NCBI GenBank assembly: GCA_905181865.1
Contig: CAJIZG010000004.1
Coordinates: 457,501-507,651, forward strand
Direction: 5' to 3'
Origin: Urechidicola croceus
GTDB lineage: Bacteria > Bacteroidota > Bacteroidia > Flavobacteriales > Flavobacteriaceae
Length of the DNA: 50,151 bases
Shown here: piece by piece, positions 7,476 through 17,002 of the stretch
Layout of the letters: each line of letters starts with the position of its first letter
How positions within the stretch are numbered: position 1 is the stretch's first letter
Notes under the pieces: model-generated
The model's database searches: none
Seen by the model: only the letters and a program-made list of their open reading frames with translations
Told to the model about the DNA's origin: nothing
Translations under genes and position numbers: made by a program

Positions 7476-8366
7476 ATGAAAACAGAAATTTCACCATTAA
7501 AATTAAGTGTCCATGACAGTATAATTGCCATGAAAGTAAACGTAGACCATTCATCGATGGAAGCATCTTTAAAACTATTTAGTTTTAAAGACCCAATTAA
7601 AGTTGTTGGTTTTGAAGATGAATATCAAATAATCGACGGGTATAGACGTTGGATGGCAGCTCAGTCATTGGGAATTAAAAAAGTTCCAATAGTAGTTGTT
7701 GACACATCAAACGTAAAGTTAGAATCAATTCTATCAAATTCTACTGAAGACAGAACTGCTCTTGAAATAGTTTTGTCCATTAGATGTGTTTTGGATGAAC
7801 TGGGAAGTTCACAAGGAAAAAAGAGGGAACTAATAGAAGGTTTAGAGGAGGAGGATTTAAAGGATCGTTTTACCATGGTATCAAAAATATTAGGATTAAA
7901 TCTATCTTCAGTACAACTCCGAAAATACATTACTATAGATGACTTTGATAAAGACCCATCGAATCCATTAAATGAGTCATTAATAGATAAAATTGATCTT
8001 GGTACTTTGTCAGTTTCAAGAGCTGATAGTATTGTTAAACGTCTGAAAGAAGAAAGTAAATTAAATAATGAGTTAGATACTCAACTTAAGTGTCCTATAA
8101 TTTCAAACCAATATGAGATATACAATATGAACAATAAAAAAGCATACACCAAAATTGAAGACAATTCAATAGATCTATTGTATTTCTCACCTGATTATTT
8201 AGGGATTAAGAATTATCGCAATGTTCCAAAAGAAGATCAAATTGGTGCCTTGGGTTTAAATGATTACATAGATGAATTAGTGAATCAGTCTTTACTATTA
8301 ATAAAAGACAAACTAAAAGACACGGGAGTTTGTATAATTAACATGTATAACGTCAGCAAAAAGTGA
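7476..8366 (+). pseudogene. ParB-like/DNA methyltransferase fusion, 3' end removed by IS (copy A)
   Basis: The first 90 residues form a ParB/Srx-type N-terminal domain, with the typical IIDGYRRWMAAQSLG motif and the preceding FKDPIKVVG strand. A helical linker follows. After residue 220 a methyltransferase domain begins (YEIYNMNNKKAYTKIEDNSI, then SPDY as the motif IV equivalent of SPPY). The reading frame runs into the IS at 8344 and ends 22 bases later, so the FGGSGTT-type SAM-binding part is missing. The corresponding full module in copy B (37068-38569) shows what was lost. DNA after the right IS end is not the missing half, so the locus was rearranged. Unlikely to be catalytically active. 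Confidence 0.85.
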
Positions 8367-8428
8367 ACTAATTATCACTTTAATATAAGAGATAGGTTTT
8401 ATTATTTTTACAAACCTTTAAATCTTAA

Positions 8429-8779
8429 ATGATGAAAAACAAGAAAAGTGCCAGTGCTTTAATTAGCGACTTAAAACGTAAGACAAGAAAAGCTTACAAT
8501 TCAGAAGACAAAATCAGGATTATTATTGAAGGAATGCGTGGTGAAACGACCATTGCAGAATTGTGTCGAAAAGAAAGCATCCATCAAGCTAATTACTACA
8601 AATGGTCCAAAGATTTCATGGAAGCAGGAAAGCGCAGGCTAAATGGAGATACGATGCGAGAAGCTAACACATCGGAGGTTCACGAACTCAAAGGTGAGAA
8701 TGGTACTTTAAAAGAGTTGGTTGCAGAGCTTTCTCTAGAAGTTCGGTTTCTGAAAAAAAACTTACGTGGAGACGAGTAA
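8429..8779 (+). CDS. IS3-family transposase OrfA (copy A)
   Basis: 116 aa. The helix-turn-helix is seen in ETTIAELCRKESIHQANYYK, followed by a WSKDFMEAGKRRL segment. A C-terminal leucine-zipper-like stretch (LKGENGTLKELVAELSLEV) mediates multimerisation in this family. The end of the gene contains eight A (8753-8760). The frame at A AAA AAC (8755-8761) allows a -1 shift into OrfB, as IS3 elements use to make the full transposase. Identical to the OrfA at 34379. Confidence 0.92.
   Translation: MMKNKKSASALISDLKRKTRKAYNSEDKIRIIIEGMRGETTIAELCRKESIHQANYYKWSKDFMEAGKRRLNGDTMREANTSEVHELKGENGTLKELVAELSLEVRFLKKNLRGDE
8755..8761 (+). other. Programmed -1 frameshift site joining OrfA and OrfB
   Basis: A AAA AAC fits the X XXY YYZ slippery heptamer exactly in the OrfA frame. 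The OrfB frame is open from here through its ATG at 8794 (lysine- and arginine-rich junction LTWRRVKREKY). The same site is at 34705-34711. Confidence 0.7.
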
Positions 8780-8793
8780 AAAGAGAGAAGTAT

Positions 8794-9759
8794 ATGCACT
8801 ATAGTCAATCAGAAAAGTACGAAATGATACAACTTGTTGAGCAGTCTGATCTTGGAATAAACCGAACACTCAAAGAGCTTAAAATCAATAAGACAACCTT
8901 TTATAATTGGTATAATTTATATACCCAAAAAGGCTTTGAAGGTCTAGCTCGTAAGAAATCAGAGAGAGTTGGGACGTGGAATAAGATAAATATCGTCGAT
9001 AGAGACAAAGTAGTTGAAATTGCGTTAGAAAAGCCTGAGTTATCTTCTAGGGAGGTTGCTTGGCATATTACGGATAATTACAACTATTATATCAGCGAGT
9101 CAAGTGTCTATCGGATTTTAAAGGAAAATGGATTCATATCATCGCCTTCATTTAGAATAATGAGTGCTTCGGATAGTTTTCACGATAAAACAACTGCCGT
9201 GAATCAAATGTGGCAAACTGATTTTACTTATTTCAAAATATTTGGTTGGGGTTGGTATTATTTATCAACTATTTTGGATGATTACAGTCGTTACATTGTT
9301 ACATGGAAGCTTTGTTCAACAATGAGAGCAGAAGATGTCACCAATACAATCGATGCAGCTATTGCATTTTCTGGAGTTAATGAAAAATCAATGCCTAGGT
9401 TGTTGTCAGATAATGGGTCTTGTTACATCTCACACGAGTTAGCAGACTATATCGGAGAGAAAAATATGAAACATATCAGAGGAAGACCATTACATCCTCA
9501 AAATCAGGGCAAAATTGAACGTTATCATAGATCAATGAAAAACATTGTAAAACTTGATAATTACTTTAGCCCTGGACAATTAGAAGAAAAAATGAAAGAA
9601 TTTGTTCAGTATTACAATTATGAACGCTATCATGAATCTTTGAAAAATGTAACTCCAGCAGAAGTATATTTTGGAACAGCCGAAAGAAAATTAAGAAAAC
9701 GCAAAATGACAAAAAATAGCACTTTGAAAGCTAGAAAAAAACAGTATCAAAATTTTTAA
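8794..9759 (+). CDS. IS3-family transposase OrfB, DDE integrase domain (copy A)
   Basis: 321 aa. The N-terminal HTH_21-like helices (INRTLKELKINKTTFYNWY) are followed by an rve-type catalytic core: Asp143 in QMWQTDFTYF, Asp206 in LLSDNGSCY and Glu242 in GKIERYHRS, the DD(35)E triad. It catalyses strand transfer of the IS. Residue 237 is Asn (HPQNQGK), whereas copy B has the family-typical Thr (HPQTQGK). That position is close to the catalytic Glu, so activity of this copy might differ. In the -1 frame relative to OrfA. Confidence 0.92.
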   Translation: MHYSQSEKYEMIQLVEQSDLGINRTLKELKINKTTFYNWYNLYTQKGFEGLARKKSERVGTWNKINIVDRDKVVEIALEKPELSSREVAWHITDNYNYYISESSVYRILKENGFISSPSFRIMSASDSFHDKTTAVNQMWQTDFTYFKIFGWGWYYLSTILDDYSRYIVTWKLCSTMRAEDVTNTIDAAIAFSGVNEKSMPRLLSDNGSCYISHELADYIGEKNMKHIRGRPLHPQNQGKIERYHRSMKNIVKLDNYFSPGQLEEKMKEFVQYYNYERYHESLKNVTPAEVYFGTAERKLRKRKMTKNSTLKARKKQYQNF

Positions 9760-10026
9760 CTAAATTAGCAGAAACCTCTCTTAAATTTTGAGCGAAAAAG
9801 TTCATTTTTATTTGACTACATACACGCAGTAAATACGAACAAAGAAAAAAGAATAGTATTAAATTTATAAATTATCAAGAATTGGCTATTTTGGTTTAAC
9901 TATTACGAAACTATGTAATAAAATAGATGTATCTCATAAAAAGATGTTAAATAACTTGATAGGTTGCGGTATCCAACTAATTGATTTTTGAAATATCTGA
10001 TATTTTGATCGCGACTGGAAGTCGAT

Positions 10027-10068
10027 AAAAGCCCGTCCTTAATTATTTTAGACCAAGGAGGTGGGTTT
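10027..10068 (-). terminator. Terminator of the DUF3575 gene
   Basis: On the minus strand, just past the stop at 10071, CCC and TCCTT (10032-10040) pair with AAGGA (10055-10059) and GGG (10063-10065). The stem has a small internal loop and is followed by CTTTTAT. The interval 9825-10026 between the IS end and this hairpin holds no recognisable gene. Confidence 0.6.
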
Positions 10069-10070
10069 TG

Positions 10071-10742
10071 TTATTGCTTATTTTTGTAGGGATGTAATTG
10101 ATAAGTAAGCATTAAACCGCCACGATACAAAACAACTTCTCCACTGCCATTAAAGTCTCTATAATTGTCCTCGTCCACATCGGTTCGTTCCATCCCGTTA
10201 TACCCCTTGTACCACGACATGGTATAGCCTCCTCCAACAAAAGCTTCTAAGGCCCAGCGGTCACTGAGGCGTTTTTTATAGCCTAGCGAGAGGCCGTGAA
10301 AGCCAGAACGTCCTGATTTGAAAGTACCATCCGCCGGATCTGGGTTACTTCCATTGTTGTAATAGTCGTAGATAATAAAATCATACGGTTTTTGTAAGGT
10401 AAACATTCCAAACCCAAGGTGTCCCCCTACAAACCAGCCAGAGGTGTCATTGTTTTGGTAGTATCGAAACTCCAAAAATGTTTGCGTTATCAGTAGAGGG
10501 TCCCCATCGATGGAGTCCCAAAAAGAGCCCAACACATCTAACTGTAAGCTTGTTTTTTTGCCCACTTGAAATTCAATACCTAGATTAGGCACCAGAACGG
10601 CTGCCAACGGCAGGTTGACTTTTAACTCTACTTGAGCTGAGATTGTGTTTAAGCTTCCAAAGAATACACTAAACAGAAGGCCCCAAAAAAAAAACTTAAA
10701 ACTGTAAGACTTCATATGATTGAAATTTAACGTAATAAACAA
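10071..10742 (-). CDS. DUF3575 outer-membrane beta-barrel protein
   Basis: 223 aa. An N-terminal signal peptide (FFFWGLLFSVFFGSLNTISA) precedes alternating amphipathic strands: VELKVNLPLAAVLVPNLGIE, GWFVGGHLGFGMF, GLSLGYKKRLSDRWALEAFV and a terminal aromatic strand GGLMLTYQL. This fits DUF3575, small outer-membrane barrels common in Bacteroidota. Several Met codons lie close to the start; the one at 10742 is the longest, and an ATG a few codons in (MKSYSFKFF) gives a more typical signal peptide. It forms a minus-strand pair with the cytidylyltransferase gene, facing away from the exporter genes. Possibly envelope-related; the precise role is unknown. Confidence 0.75.
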   Translation of the reverse strand: MFITLNFNHMKSYSFKFFFWGLLFSVFFGSLNTISAQVELKVNLPLAAVLVPNLGIEFQVGKKTSLQLDVLGSFWDSIDGDPLLITQTFLEFRYYQNNDTSGWFVGGHLGFGMFTLQKPYDFIIYDYYNNGSNPDPADGTFKSGRSGFHGLSLGYKKRLSDRWALEAFVGGGYTMSWYKGYNGMERTDVDEDNYRDFNGSGEVVLYRGGLMLTYQLHPYKNKQ

Positions 10743-10778
10743 GAGTTAAAGATAAGGCTTTTTGTAGATAGCACTTTT

Positions 10779-11204
10779 TCATTTTTTCAATAGCCAACTG
10801 CTTGACTGAATTTTATCGCCCAAGCCATCTACCAAAGAGATGCCTAGTTTTTCACAGATAGGTGCTTCCGGGATCGATAGGTTATCTTGATCGCCGCCAT
10901 TGGCAAAAGCCAAGGCATAGGTTTCGCCGTATGTTTCTGCAATCTTAGCAATCGTAGCGCAAACCGTGCGGTCGGAATCAATTGAAAGCAGGGCGTGGTC
11001 AACTGCTTTCAGGTTACTCACAATAAAAAGACGTTCCGCTTCTTCTTGAAACTCTTTAGAGCCTTTCAATGCGCGTTGCTGGTCATTATTCACAATAACA
11101 AACAAGGCGTCTGCCAAAGATTTGGCAGCATTTATGTATTCTATATGCCCTTTGTGTAAGGGGTTAAAATACCCGCTAACGATAATAGCTTTCTGTTTAG
11201 ACAT
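10779..11204 (-). CDS. Cytidylyltransferase-like nucleotidyltransferase (HxGH family)
   Basis: 141 aa, the size of glycerol-3-phosphate cytidylyltransferase and heptose-phosphate adenylyltransferase domains. The N-terminal nucleotide-binding loop is VSGYFNPLHKGHIEYINAAK with the HxGH signature. VNNDQQRALKGSKEF and the C-terminal GGDQDN region follow as in the family. It would transfer CMP or AMP to a sugar or polyol phosphate, making an activated precursor. Placement beside the exporter promoter suggests a role in surface-glycan precursor supply, but the substrate cannot be told from sequence. It diverges from the Wza-like gene across a 328-bp intergenic region. Confidence 0.8.
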   Translation of the reverse strand: MSKQKAIIVSGYFNPLHKGHIEYINAAKSLADALFVIVNNDQQRALKGSKEFQEEAERLFIVSNLKAVDHALLSIDSDRTVCATIAKIAETYGETYALAFANGGDQDNLSIPEAPICEKLGISLVDGLGDKIQSSSWLLKK

Positions 11205-11436
11205 TGGTTGTTTTTTATAGACCTCAAAAATAAGAAATTTATTTTGTAATCCAGCTCTGCGCCAAAGGTTTCGGGGCTAACAGAAGTCGTTTTTATTGTG
11301 GTTTTAGTTTGAAAGTCTAATTTAATAAATTCGATTTAAACAGAGACGCCCTCATTTATTAACTTTAGCATGCATTAGTGAGCTACTTTTGGGTGTTGTC
11401 TTCTCGTGTAAAAAGCAGCCATTTAAGTGTAATTAA

Positions 11437-11468
11437 ATTGGTAAGTTTTAAATAAGGTTGTAAATTTG
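11437..11468 (+). promoter_or_regulatory. Promoter of the polysaccharide export operon
   Basis: TTG at 11438-11440, exactly 20 nt, then TAAATTTG at 11461-11468, matching the Bacteroidota consensus. A start around 11475 would give a leader of about 55-60 nt before ATG 11533. The rest of the 328-bp gap (11205-11436) shows no gene. Confidence 0.6.
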
Positions 11469-11532
11469 TTATAATCATAACAGCACCTAAACAAGCTTTT
11501 TTAAGTGTTTTAATATTACATAAAATAAAATC

Positions 11533-14187
11533 ATGAGACTATTTTTTCTATTCACGTTCTTTTGTTTTTTTGGTTTTTCACAATCTAATAATGCGGAACT
11601 TGACCAACTACTTAATTCCGCGAAAAATCAAAATATTAAGACCAAATCTCAAGTTCAGAATGCCCTTCAGAAAAATGGGATTAGCGAAAGCCAAGCCCGC
11701 GCACTAGCGCGTCAAAAAGGCGTTAGCTATGATGAGTTTTTAAATTCAAATTTCACAGATGGTTATGAAAACGAGAGTGATAGCTTTAAAGATCCAAATA
11801 CGTCGGATTTACAAATCAGTGCTGATTCGTTAGCGCATGAGGTATTAACGAACAAAGACGCTCCGGAGCCTGTTTCTGTGAGTGCTGATACGTTAAGTAC
11901 TTACTTTGGTTATGCTATTTTTAAAAATAACCCCTACCTAAACAAAGAGTATTTGTTAGGAAACATCGACGAAGGCTACCTTATCAGTCCTGGTGACGAA
12001 ATGAGAATTATTACCTATGGCGATAACTCACTAGAACAAAATGTCACTGTTGATAGAAATGGAAACATCAATATCACTGGATATGGTTTGTTTTTTGCTT
12101 CTGGAATGACTTTTAAAACTTTAAAATCACGTCTAAAACTATTTTTAGGTAAATACTTATCCGGACTAATGACTACTCCAGCACGTACTTTTATGGACGT
12201 GTCTCTAACCCAACTAAGACCAGTTAAAGTAGTTGTTCTTGGTCAAGTGCAATCGCCTGGGCCACATGTTCTCAATACTTCTGGATCTGCCTTGTCTGCT
12301 TTGTATGCGGCTGGCGGCGTTAAGTACAGTGGATCTCTTAGAGAGATTAAAATTTACAGAAATAACAAGCTACACAAGACAATTGATTTATACGACTATA
12401 TCACTAAAGGAGAGCTTAGACAGGACATCAGGCTAACTAACAATGATATTGTTTTTGTTGGAGCTCGAAAAAATACGATTGAACTAAGTGGAGAGTTGTA
12501 TAATCCAGCTATTTATGAAACCTTGCCTGAAGAAGACTTAAACAGCTTATTGAAAATTGCAGGAGGCCTACCACCAACCACCCAAATCAATAAAATTAAC
12601 ATTAGCCGTATCACACCCAGCAAAGATCGAACACTTGAAATTATTTCAGATAGAACATTGCTAACGGTAGCTCTTGATGACAGTAAAATTAACCTTGTTG
12701 ATGGTGATACAATTACTTTTTTCAAGATCCTAGATAAAGAAACAGATCAAGTTTCGATTTTGGGTCATGTATATGATCCTGGAGTCTATTCTTTGCAGAC
12801 TTATTCTGATCTAAAATCATTAATTTTTGACGCTGCTAAAGGCGTTCAGCCTGATGCTTATTTTGATAAAGTAGATGTGATTAGCATTTTTGATGGTATC
12901 GAAATTGCTAACAGCTATGTCTTAACTGAAGTCGTTTCTGGAGAAATTGTGATAAAACTTAAAGACCAAGATCGGGTAGTAGTGTATAGTAACGATAAAG
13001 TACAAGGCGATAAATCTATTTCAATAGGGGGCTATGGAGTTACCGCCCAAACCATTACATGGAAAGAAAATTTTAGCTTGTATGATTTTATATTTTATGC
13101 TAGCGCAGTGGACAGTCCTGACTTTTTGAAAAATTTGTTACGTTCACGAATTGATTTGAAACGTTACAATATAAAGGCAGGCAATTACACCTCATTTAAG
13201 TTTGATTATAACGATATTGAATCTCTAAAAGAGGTCTTACTTGCTCCTAAAGATGCTGTAGTGATTTACGCAAGATCGGTAACAGAAGTAACCAATAAGT
13301 TCGTTTCTATTTATGGATTTGTAAATAATAACGATTCTAATTCATTTGAGACATCTCTATATGGTACACAAAACGACTCCATACCACTTGAGGAAAACAT
13401 GTATGTAGAAGATGTTATTTTATTGGTTGGAGGGTTTCAGTTTTCAGCAGACCAAACGGTTGCTGTTGTAAACAGGCAAATGATAGATCCGGTCAATGAA
13501 CGGTTGATAGAAAAGTTTAACGTCCAAATAGATAAAGATTATTTACTAGGTCTAAAAGACACTCCAGATAATGGATTTATATTAAATCATAAGGATTTGA
13601 TTTCTATCAAAAAACAAAAAGGCTATTTAGAAGCCGAACGAATTTCAGTTACTGGAGAGGTTGTCTATCCACAATCGGTAATTTTAGAGTTCAGGAGCTC
13701 AAGTTTTCAATATATTATACAAGCTTGTGAAGGCCTTACTAAATACGCAAATTTAGACGCCTCTTATCTTATAAGAGATGGGGAAGTTGTTGTTATTGAT
13801 TTATCTGAAGTGAATGCTAATGATGAAATATTTGTGAATGGGGATCAATTGGTTATCGCATCCAACAAAGGGGAAGTTGAAGTCACTGGTGCAGTGCAAA
13901 ATCAATCTACTTTTATTTGGAATGAGAAATATAGAGCCAAGAAATATATACGAAATTCTGGAGGAAAGACAAAAAAGGCTTCAAAATCTTATATGGTAAT
14001 GCCCAATGGAAAATCGAAAAAAATTAATTTTTTCCATAATCCAAAAATATATTCAAATTCAAGAATCGTAGTGACCACAAAGGAGGAAAAAGAGAAAACC
14101 GAAGGAAAATTTTTAGATAGTTTTACTAAGGTGTTTTCAATTGTAGCATCGACACTCACAACTATATTATTAGCTTCAAGACTATAA
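11533..14187 (+). CDS. Wza-like polysaccharide export protein with multiple SLBB domains
   Basis: 884 aa, long for a Wza homologue because of repeated SLBB units. Signal peptide MRLFFLFTFFCFFGFSQS. A helical region (NAELDQLLNSAKNQNIKTKS) precedes the Poly_export domain (YLISPGDEMRIITYGDNSLE). SLBB-type segments recur (VKVVVLGQVQSPGPHVLN, IELSGELYNPAIYETLPE, VSILGHVYDPGVYSLQTY, RISVTGEVVYPQSVILE). A C-terminal hydrophobic helix (FSIVASTLTTILLA) may span the outer membrane. It forms the periplasm-to-surface channel for the polysaccharide and works with the Wzz-like protein four bases downstream. Translational coupling is likely. Confidence 0.9.
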   Translation: MRLFFLFTFFCFFGFSQSNNAELDQLLNSAKNQNIKTKSQVQNALQKNGISESQARALARQKGVSYDEFLNSNFTDGYENESDSFKDPNTSDLQISADSLAHEVLTNKDAPEPVSVSADTLSTYFGYAIFKNNPYLNKEYLLGNIDEGYLISPGDEMRIITYGDNSLEQNVTVDRNGNINITGYGLFFASGMTFKTLKSRLKLFLGKYLSGLMTTPARTFMDVSLTQLRPVKVVVLGQVQSPGPHVLNTSGSALSALYAAGGVKYSGSLREIKIYRNNKLHKTIDLYDYITKGELRQDIRLTNNDIVFVGARKNTIELSGELYNPAIYETLPEEDLNSLLKIAGGLPPTTQINKINISRITPSKDRTLEIISDRTLLTVALDDSKINLVDGDTITFFKILDKETDQVSILGHVYDPGVYSLQTYSDLKSLIFDAAKGVQPDAYFDKVDVISIFDGIEIANSYVLTEVVSGEIVIKLKDQDRVVVYSNDKVQGDKSISIGGYGVTAQTITWKENFSLYDFIFYASAVDSPDFLKNLLRSRIDLKRYNIKAGNYTSFKFDYNDIESLKEVLLAPKDAVVIYARSVTEVTNKFVSIYGFVNNNDSNSFETSLYGTQNDSIPLEENMYVEDVILLVGGFQFSADQTVAVVNRQMIDPVNERLIEKFNVQIDKDYLLGLKDTPDNGFILNHKDLISIKKQKGYLEAERISVTGEVVYPQSVILEFRSSSFQYIIQACEGLTKYANLDASYLIRDGEVVVIDLSEVNANDEIFVNGDQLVIASNKGEVEVTGAVQNQSTFIWNEKYRAKKYIRNSGGKTKKASKSYMVMPNGKSKKINFFHNPKIYSNSRIVVTTKEEKEKTEGKFLDSFTKVFSIVASTLTTILLASRL

Positions 14188-14191
14188 TTTT

Positions 14192-15304
14192 ATGAAAGAC
14201 AAACAGACGGATTTACAGGACTATTCGGAAGAAGACTCAATAGATATTATCGCCCTTTTAAAGACCGTTTGGGACGGAAGAAAGTTAGTGGTTAAGAGTG
14301 TAGCCGTATTTTTTATAGTAGGCTGTATTGTAGCACTCTCAAGCCCTGTTATTTATACTTCCGAGACCACATTTGTTCCACAAACATCTGATGACCAAAT
14401 GTCTTCTGCACCTAAAGGCTTGGGGTCTTTGGCCGGCCTAGTGGGAATTAACCTGAATTCAGCGGGTTCATCCAATGACTCTTACCTTTCCCCGCTATTA
14501 TATCCAAAAATTGCAGACTCTGAAGAATTTTCTATCCATTTGCTCAACGAAACGATAATCAACTTGGAAGGTTCAACTATTGCCGTTAAGGACTATCTAA
14601 CGAAGGATTCAAGTGGTTTTAACTTAATTGGTTTTATTAAAAAATATACAATAGGGTTGTTTTCTAGTGACAGTTCGGATGAGGCAGTTGTAAATCCAGC
14701 TTTGGAGGCTTACAATTTTATAAGCGCAGAAGATTTTAGTATGATCACAAGTCTACAAACAAAATTCTCTATAGAAATAAACAGTAAAGAAGGTTATATC
14801 AAAGTGATTGCAACCGATGAAGATGCTTTTATTAGTACGCAACTGGTTAGCTTAGTTACTAAGAACTTACAGTCAAGAATCATCGCTCTTAGAACCAATA
14901 AAATTAAAGAGCGCTTAGACTACTCCAAAGAGCAATACGATGATAAACGTAGTGAATTTGAGGCCTTACAAAATAGGGTTGCTCAATTTAAAGACTCTAA
15001 TAAAAATATTTCAACGGCTTTGTTTTTATCCGAACTCGAAAAACTACAGTCGGAGTATTCCTTACAGCAGAATATTTTAATGACTCTGGCCAGTGAATAC
15101 AACAACAATAAAATCAAATTAAATAAAGACACACCAATTTTCTCTGTCATTGATGAGGTTTCTGTGCCTAATAAGCGTTCCGCACCTAAACGGAGTTTGA
15201 TTGTGATTATTTGGGTGTTTCTAGGGCTTGTATTAGTGGTGGGGTACATATTAGCTAAGACGCCTGTAATGAAGCTGCTGAGGGAGCTTAAAGGCGATGC
15301 TTAG
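14192..15304 (+). CDS. Wzz-type chain-length determinant / polysaccharide co-polymerase
   Basis: 370 aa with the family topology: a short cytoplasmic N-terminus (DIIALLKTVWDGRKLVVKSV), TM1 at about 34-54, a large periplasmic domain with a coiled-coil (EQYDDKRSEFEALQNRVAQF), the PNKRSAPKRSL proline-rich motif just before TM2, and TM2 near 338-358 (VIIWVFLGLVLVVGYILA). No Walker motifs or tyrosine tail are present, so it lacks the kinase domain of BY-kinases. It controls polymer length together with the EpsG/Wzy-like polymerase. Four bases after the exporter stop, same operon. Confidence 0.9.
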   Translation: MKDKQTDLQDYSEEDSIDIIALLKTVWDGRKLVVKSVAVFFIVGCIVALSSPVIYTSETTFVPQTSDDQMSSAPKGLGSLAGLVGINLNSAGSSNDSYLSPLLYPKIADSEEFSIHLLNETIINLEGSTIAVKDYLTKDSSGFNLIGFIKKYTIGLFSSDSSDEAVVNPALEAYNFISAEDFSMITSLQTKFSIEINSKEGYIKVIATDEDAFISTQLVSLVTKNLQSRIIALRTNKIKERLDYSKEQYDDKRSEFEALQNRVAQFKDSNKNISTALFLSELEKLQSEYSLQQNILMTLASEYNNNKIKLNKDTPIFSVIDEVSVPNKRSAPKRSLIVIIWVFLGLVLVVGYILAKTPVMKLLRELKGDA

Positions 15305-15439
15305 GGTTTGGGATATACGTTGATTTTACAATTCTTCATAGTGACTACAGCCCTAAGTATATGCGGACAGCTATCATTTGTCATTAATTGATCATTGTGT
15401 CGATTAGCGAGTCTCAGATTTATTAAAATTTACTCCAGA

Positions 15440-15884
15440 TAATTTTACAAAAGCAACAACTAGATTGTATATAGATATCTAGCAACAGAAAACAAAGAAG
15501 GCGGTGACCTGTTGGTGTTGCTGACCCATTAGTTATTTAACTATTAGAGAATGAGTTTCCGAGAAGAGTTTCACAAGTGGTTTTTAATAAACAGATTAAA
15601 GCACTTTGAAGAATGGCGGGAATTGATGAATTGGTAGTGGGTTTAAGAATAACCCAAAGACACGAAGGAAGGAAATTGTAAATGCGCCGAAGTATGAATT
15701 TGTGACCTCACATATTATGCGACGTTCTTTTGCGTCTAACTATTATGGGAAAATTGAAACGCCGCTGCTTATGAATATAACTGGGCATTCTAAAGAGAGT
15801 ACTTTTCTAACCTATATTGGGACGCATCAAAATAAAGATGCCTTGGCAGATTTATTTATGCAGCAGGCGGGAGTTATTTGGTAA
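15440..15884 (+). pseudogene. Remnant of a tyrosine recombinase
   Basis: Only 15702-15884 is an open piece (60 aa). It carries the end of a tyrosine recombinase: TSHIMRRSFASNYYG (HxxR equivalent), NITGHSKESTFLTYIG (the GH motif and the nucleophile Tyr). Upstream, in broken frames, KATTRLYIDI, FPRRVSQ-like and AGIDELVVG fragments match the rest of a catalytic domain. It sits just after the Wzz gene and marks an older insertion at this end of the polysaccharide cluster. The left limit is approximate. Confidence 0.7.
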
Positions 15885-15886
15885 TC

Positions 15887-15985
15887 TTACTTTTTTATTC
15901 CTAACTGAACGAGTTTTTCTTTGTACCAATCTTTATCAGTTAATACATTAAACAACCAAACTCGATACTCTTTATGTATTATGCT
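15887..15985 (-). other. Possible gene remnant
   Basis: A short open stretch on the minus strand reads as a plausible C-terminus (HKEYRVWLFNVLTDKDWYKE, then KLVQLGIKK and stop) but has stops directly upstream. No family recognised. The rest of 15986-16110 shows nothing. Confidence 0.25.
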
Positions 15986-16110
15986 TTATAAATAATGTTT
16001 AATCTAGATTTTATAAATAATAAATCTTAATACATTTGTGTTTATTTTTGTTTGTATGGGATTGGTAAACTGACTATTAAAACCACTCAAATAGGACTCT
16101 GTTTTTGTGT

Positions 16111-16976
16111 TTAGTTGTATTCTAAACTATCTACTTTATTAAAAACTTCATCACAAGCTGCTAAAAAACAATTTAATGGATGTTTTAGTTTGTCTAAAGT
16201 ATTCAACGCCTCTTTTGCATTTGTTTTTTTAGACAATAAAAAAACATCATAGGCATTTCTTAAAGCCATTGTTTTATAATAAAAACCACTGTCGTTTATT
16301 TGATTGGCTATAATGGATAAGTTCAATTTGTTTGCATAACTCAAAACTTTAAATCCGTTTATAACCTGACTGTCTTTCTCTACAAAGCTATAATTAAATT
16401 CGTTAGCGTATTTTTCTATTAAAAGTTCTTTATGAATTTCTATAGCTGCAATGTTATTCTCTTTTTGAAGTCTTCTGTAATGTTTTCCATTTGGAATAAT
16501 AGTCATATTTACTACTTCAGAATATCCAAATTTCTTAAAATTTAATCGCTTTTGGATAGTCTTCTTTTGAGAAAATAAAATCAATGTCGCCCACCATTCT
16601 TTCGGCAATATCTTCATATAATCCTGCTAATAAGTTCCCGTTCCTTTTAAAAATATAGGTCTAATATTATTCGCTAATAATAGGCTGTTTAGTTCTTGTG
16701 CTTGTTGAATTATTTGTGTATTCCTGTCTCTATTTAAATCGGTTATATGTTTCATGTAATCAACCAAATCAGCGGGAAGGTATTTTAAAAAATCAGCTCT
16801 TTTAAAATTACAGTAGATGCGCAGGAAAGACATAATGACTGGTACTTACTTTTACAACAGCATCCCAATCTATAGACGTTGATTTTAATTGCTTTTCTAT
16901 TTCTTGCTCTATTCTTATCTTCCAAAGAAATGGTCAAACATTTTGCAATAAAAAATAGCGTTTCTTTATAATTCAA
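16111..16976 (-). pseudogene. Broken nucleotidyltransferase-family gene (NTP_transf_5-like)
   Basis: Three overlapping frames together give one protein. The start is MNYKETLFFIAKCLTISLED (from 16976). The middle carries FKRADFLKYLPADLVDYMKH and NSLLLANNIRPIFLKGTG, the LKG motif of the family. The C-terminal half holds VVNMTIIPNGKHYRRLQKEN and IAAIEIHKELLIEKYANEF, with MALRNAYDVFLLS near the end. The expected MVGDIDF metal-binding motif can be read in another frame around 16590. At least three one-base shifts separate the pieces. Members are putative nucleotidyltransferases often found in polysaccharide loci. Either decayed or mis-sequenced. Confidence 0.65.
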
Positions 16977-17002
16977 TTGATTATTTTTTTAATAAGTAAG
17001 AA

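Larger units (their letters stand above)
8344..9824 (+). mobile_element. IS3-family insertion sequence, copy A (1481 bp)
   Basis: Imperfect terminal inverted repeats: left TGTATAACGTCAGCAAAAAG starting at 8344, right end on the minus strand TGTATGTAGTCAAATAAAAA starting at 9824. The matching core continues with TGAACT in both. It contains OrfA and OrfB in the IS3 layout with a frameshift site. No target duplication joins the two sides (left flank ends TTAACA, right flank begins CGCAGT), and the right flank is not the interrupted methyltransferase gene. Copy B at 34294-35774 has the same length and orientation; the only protein difference I see is OrfB residue 237 (Asn here, Thr in B). Confidence 0.9.

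Noticed and set aside
16785-16976. Separate 63-aa gene
   Set aside because: Its first 25 residues are the true start of the nucleotidyltransferase-family pseudogene; the rest is a shifted frame.
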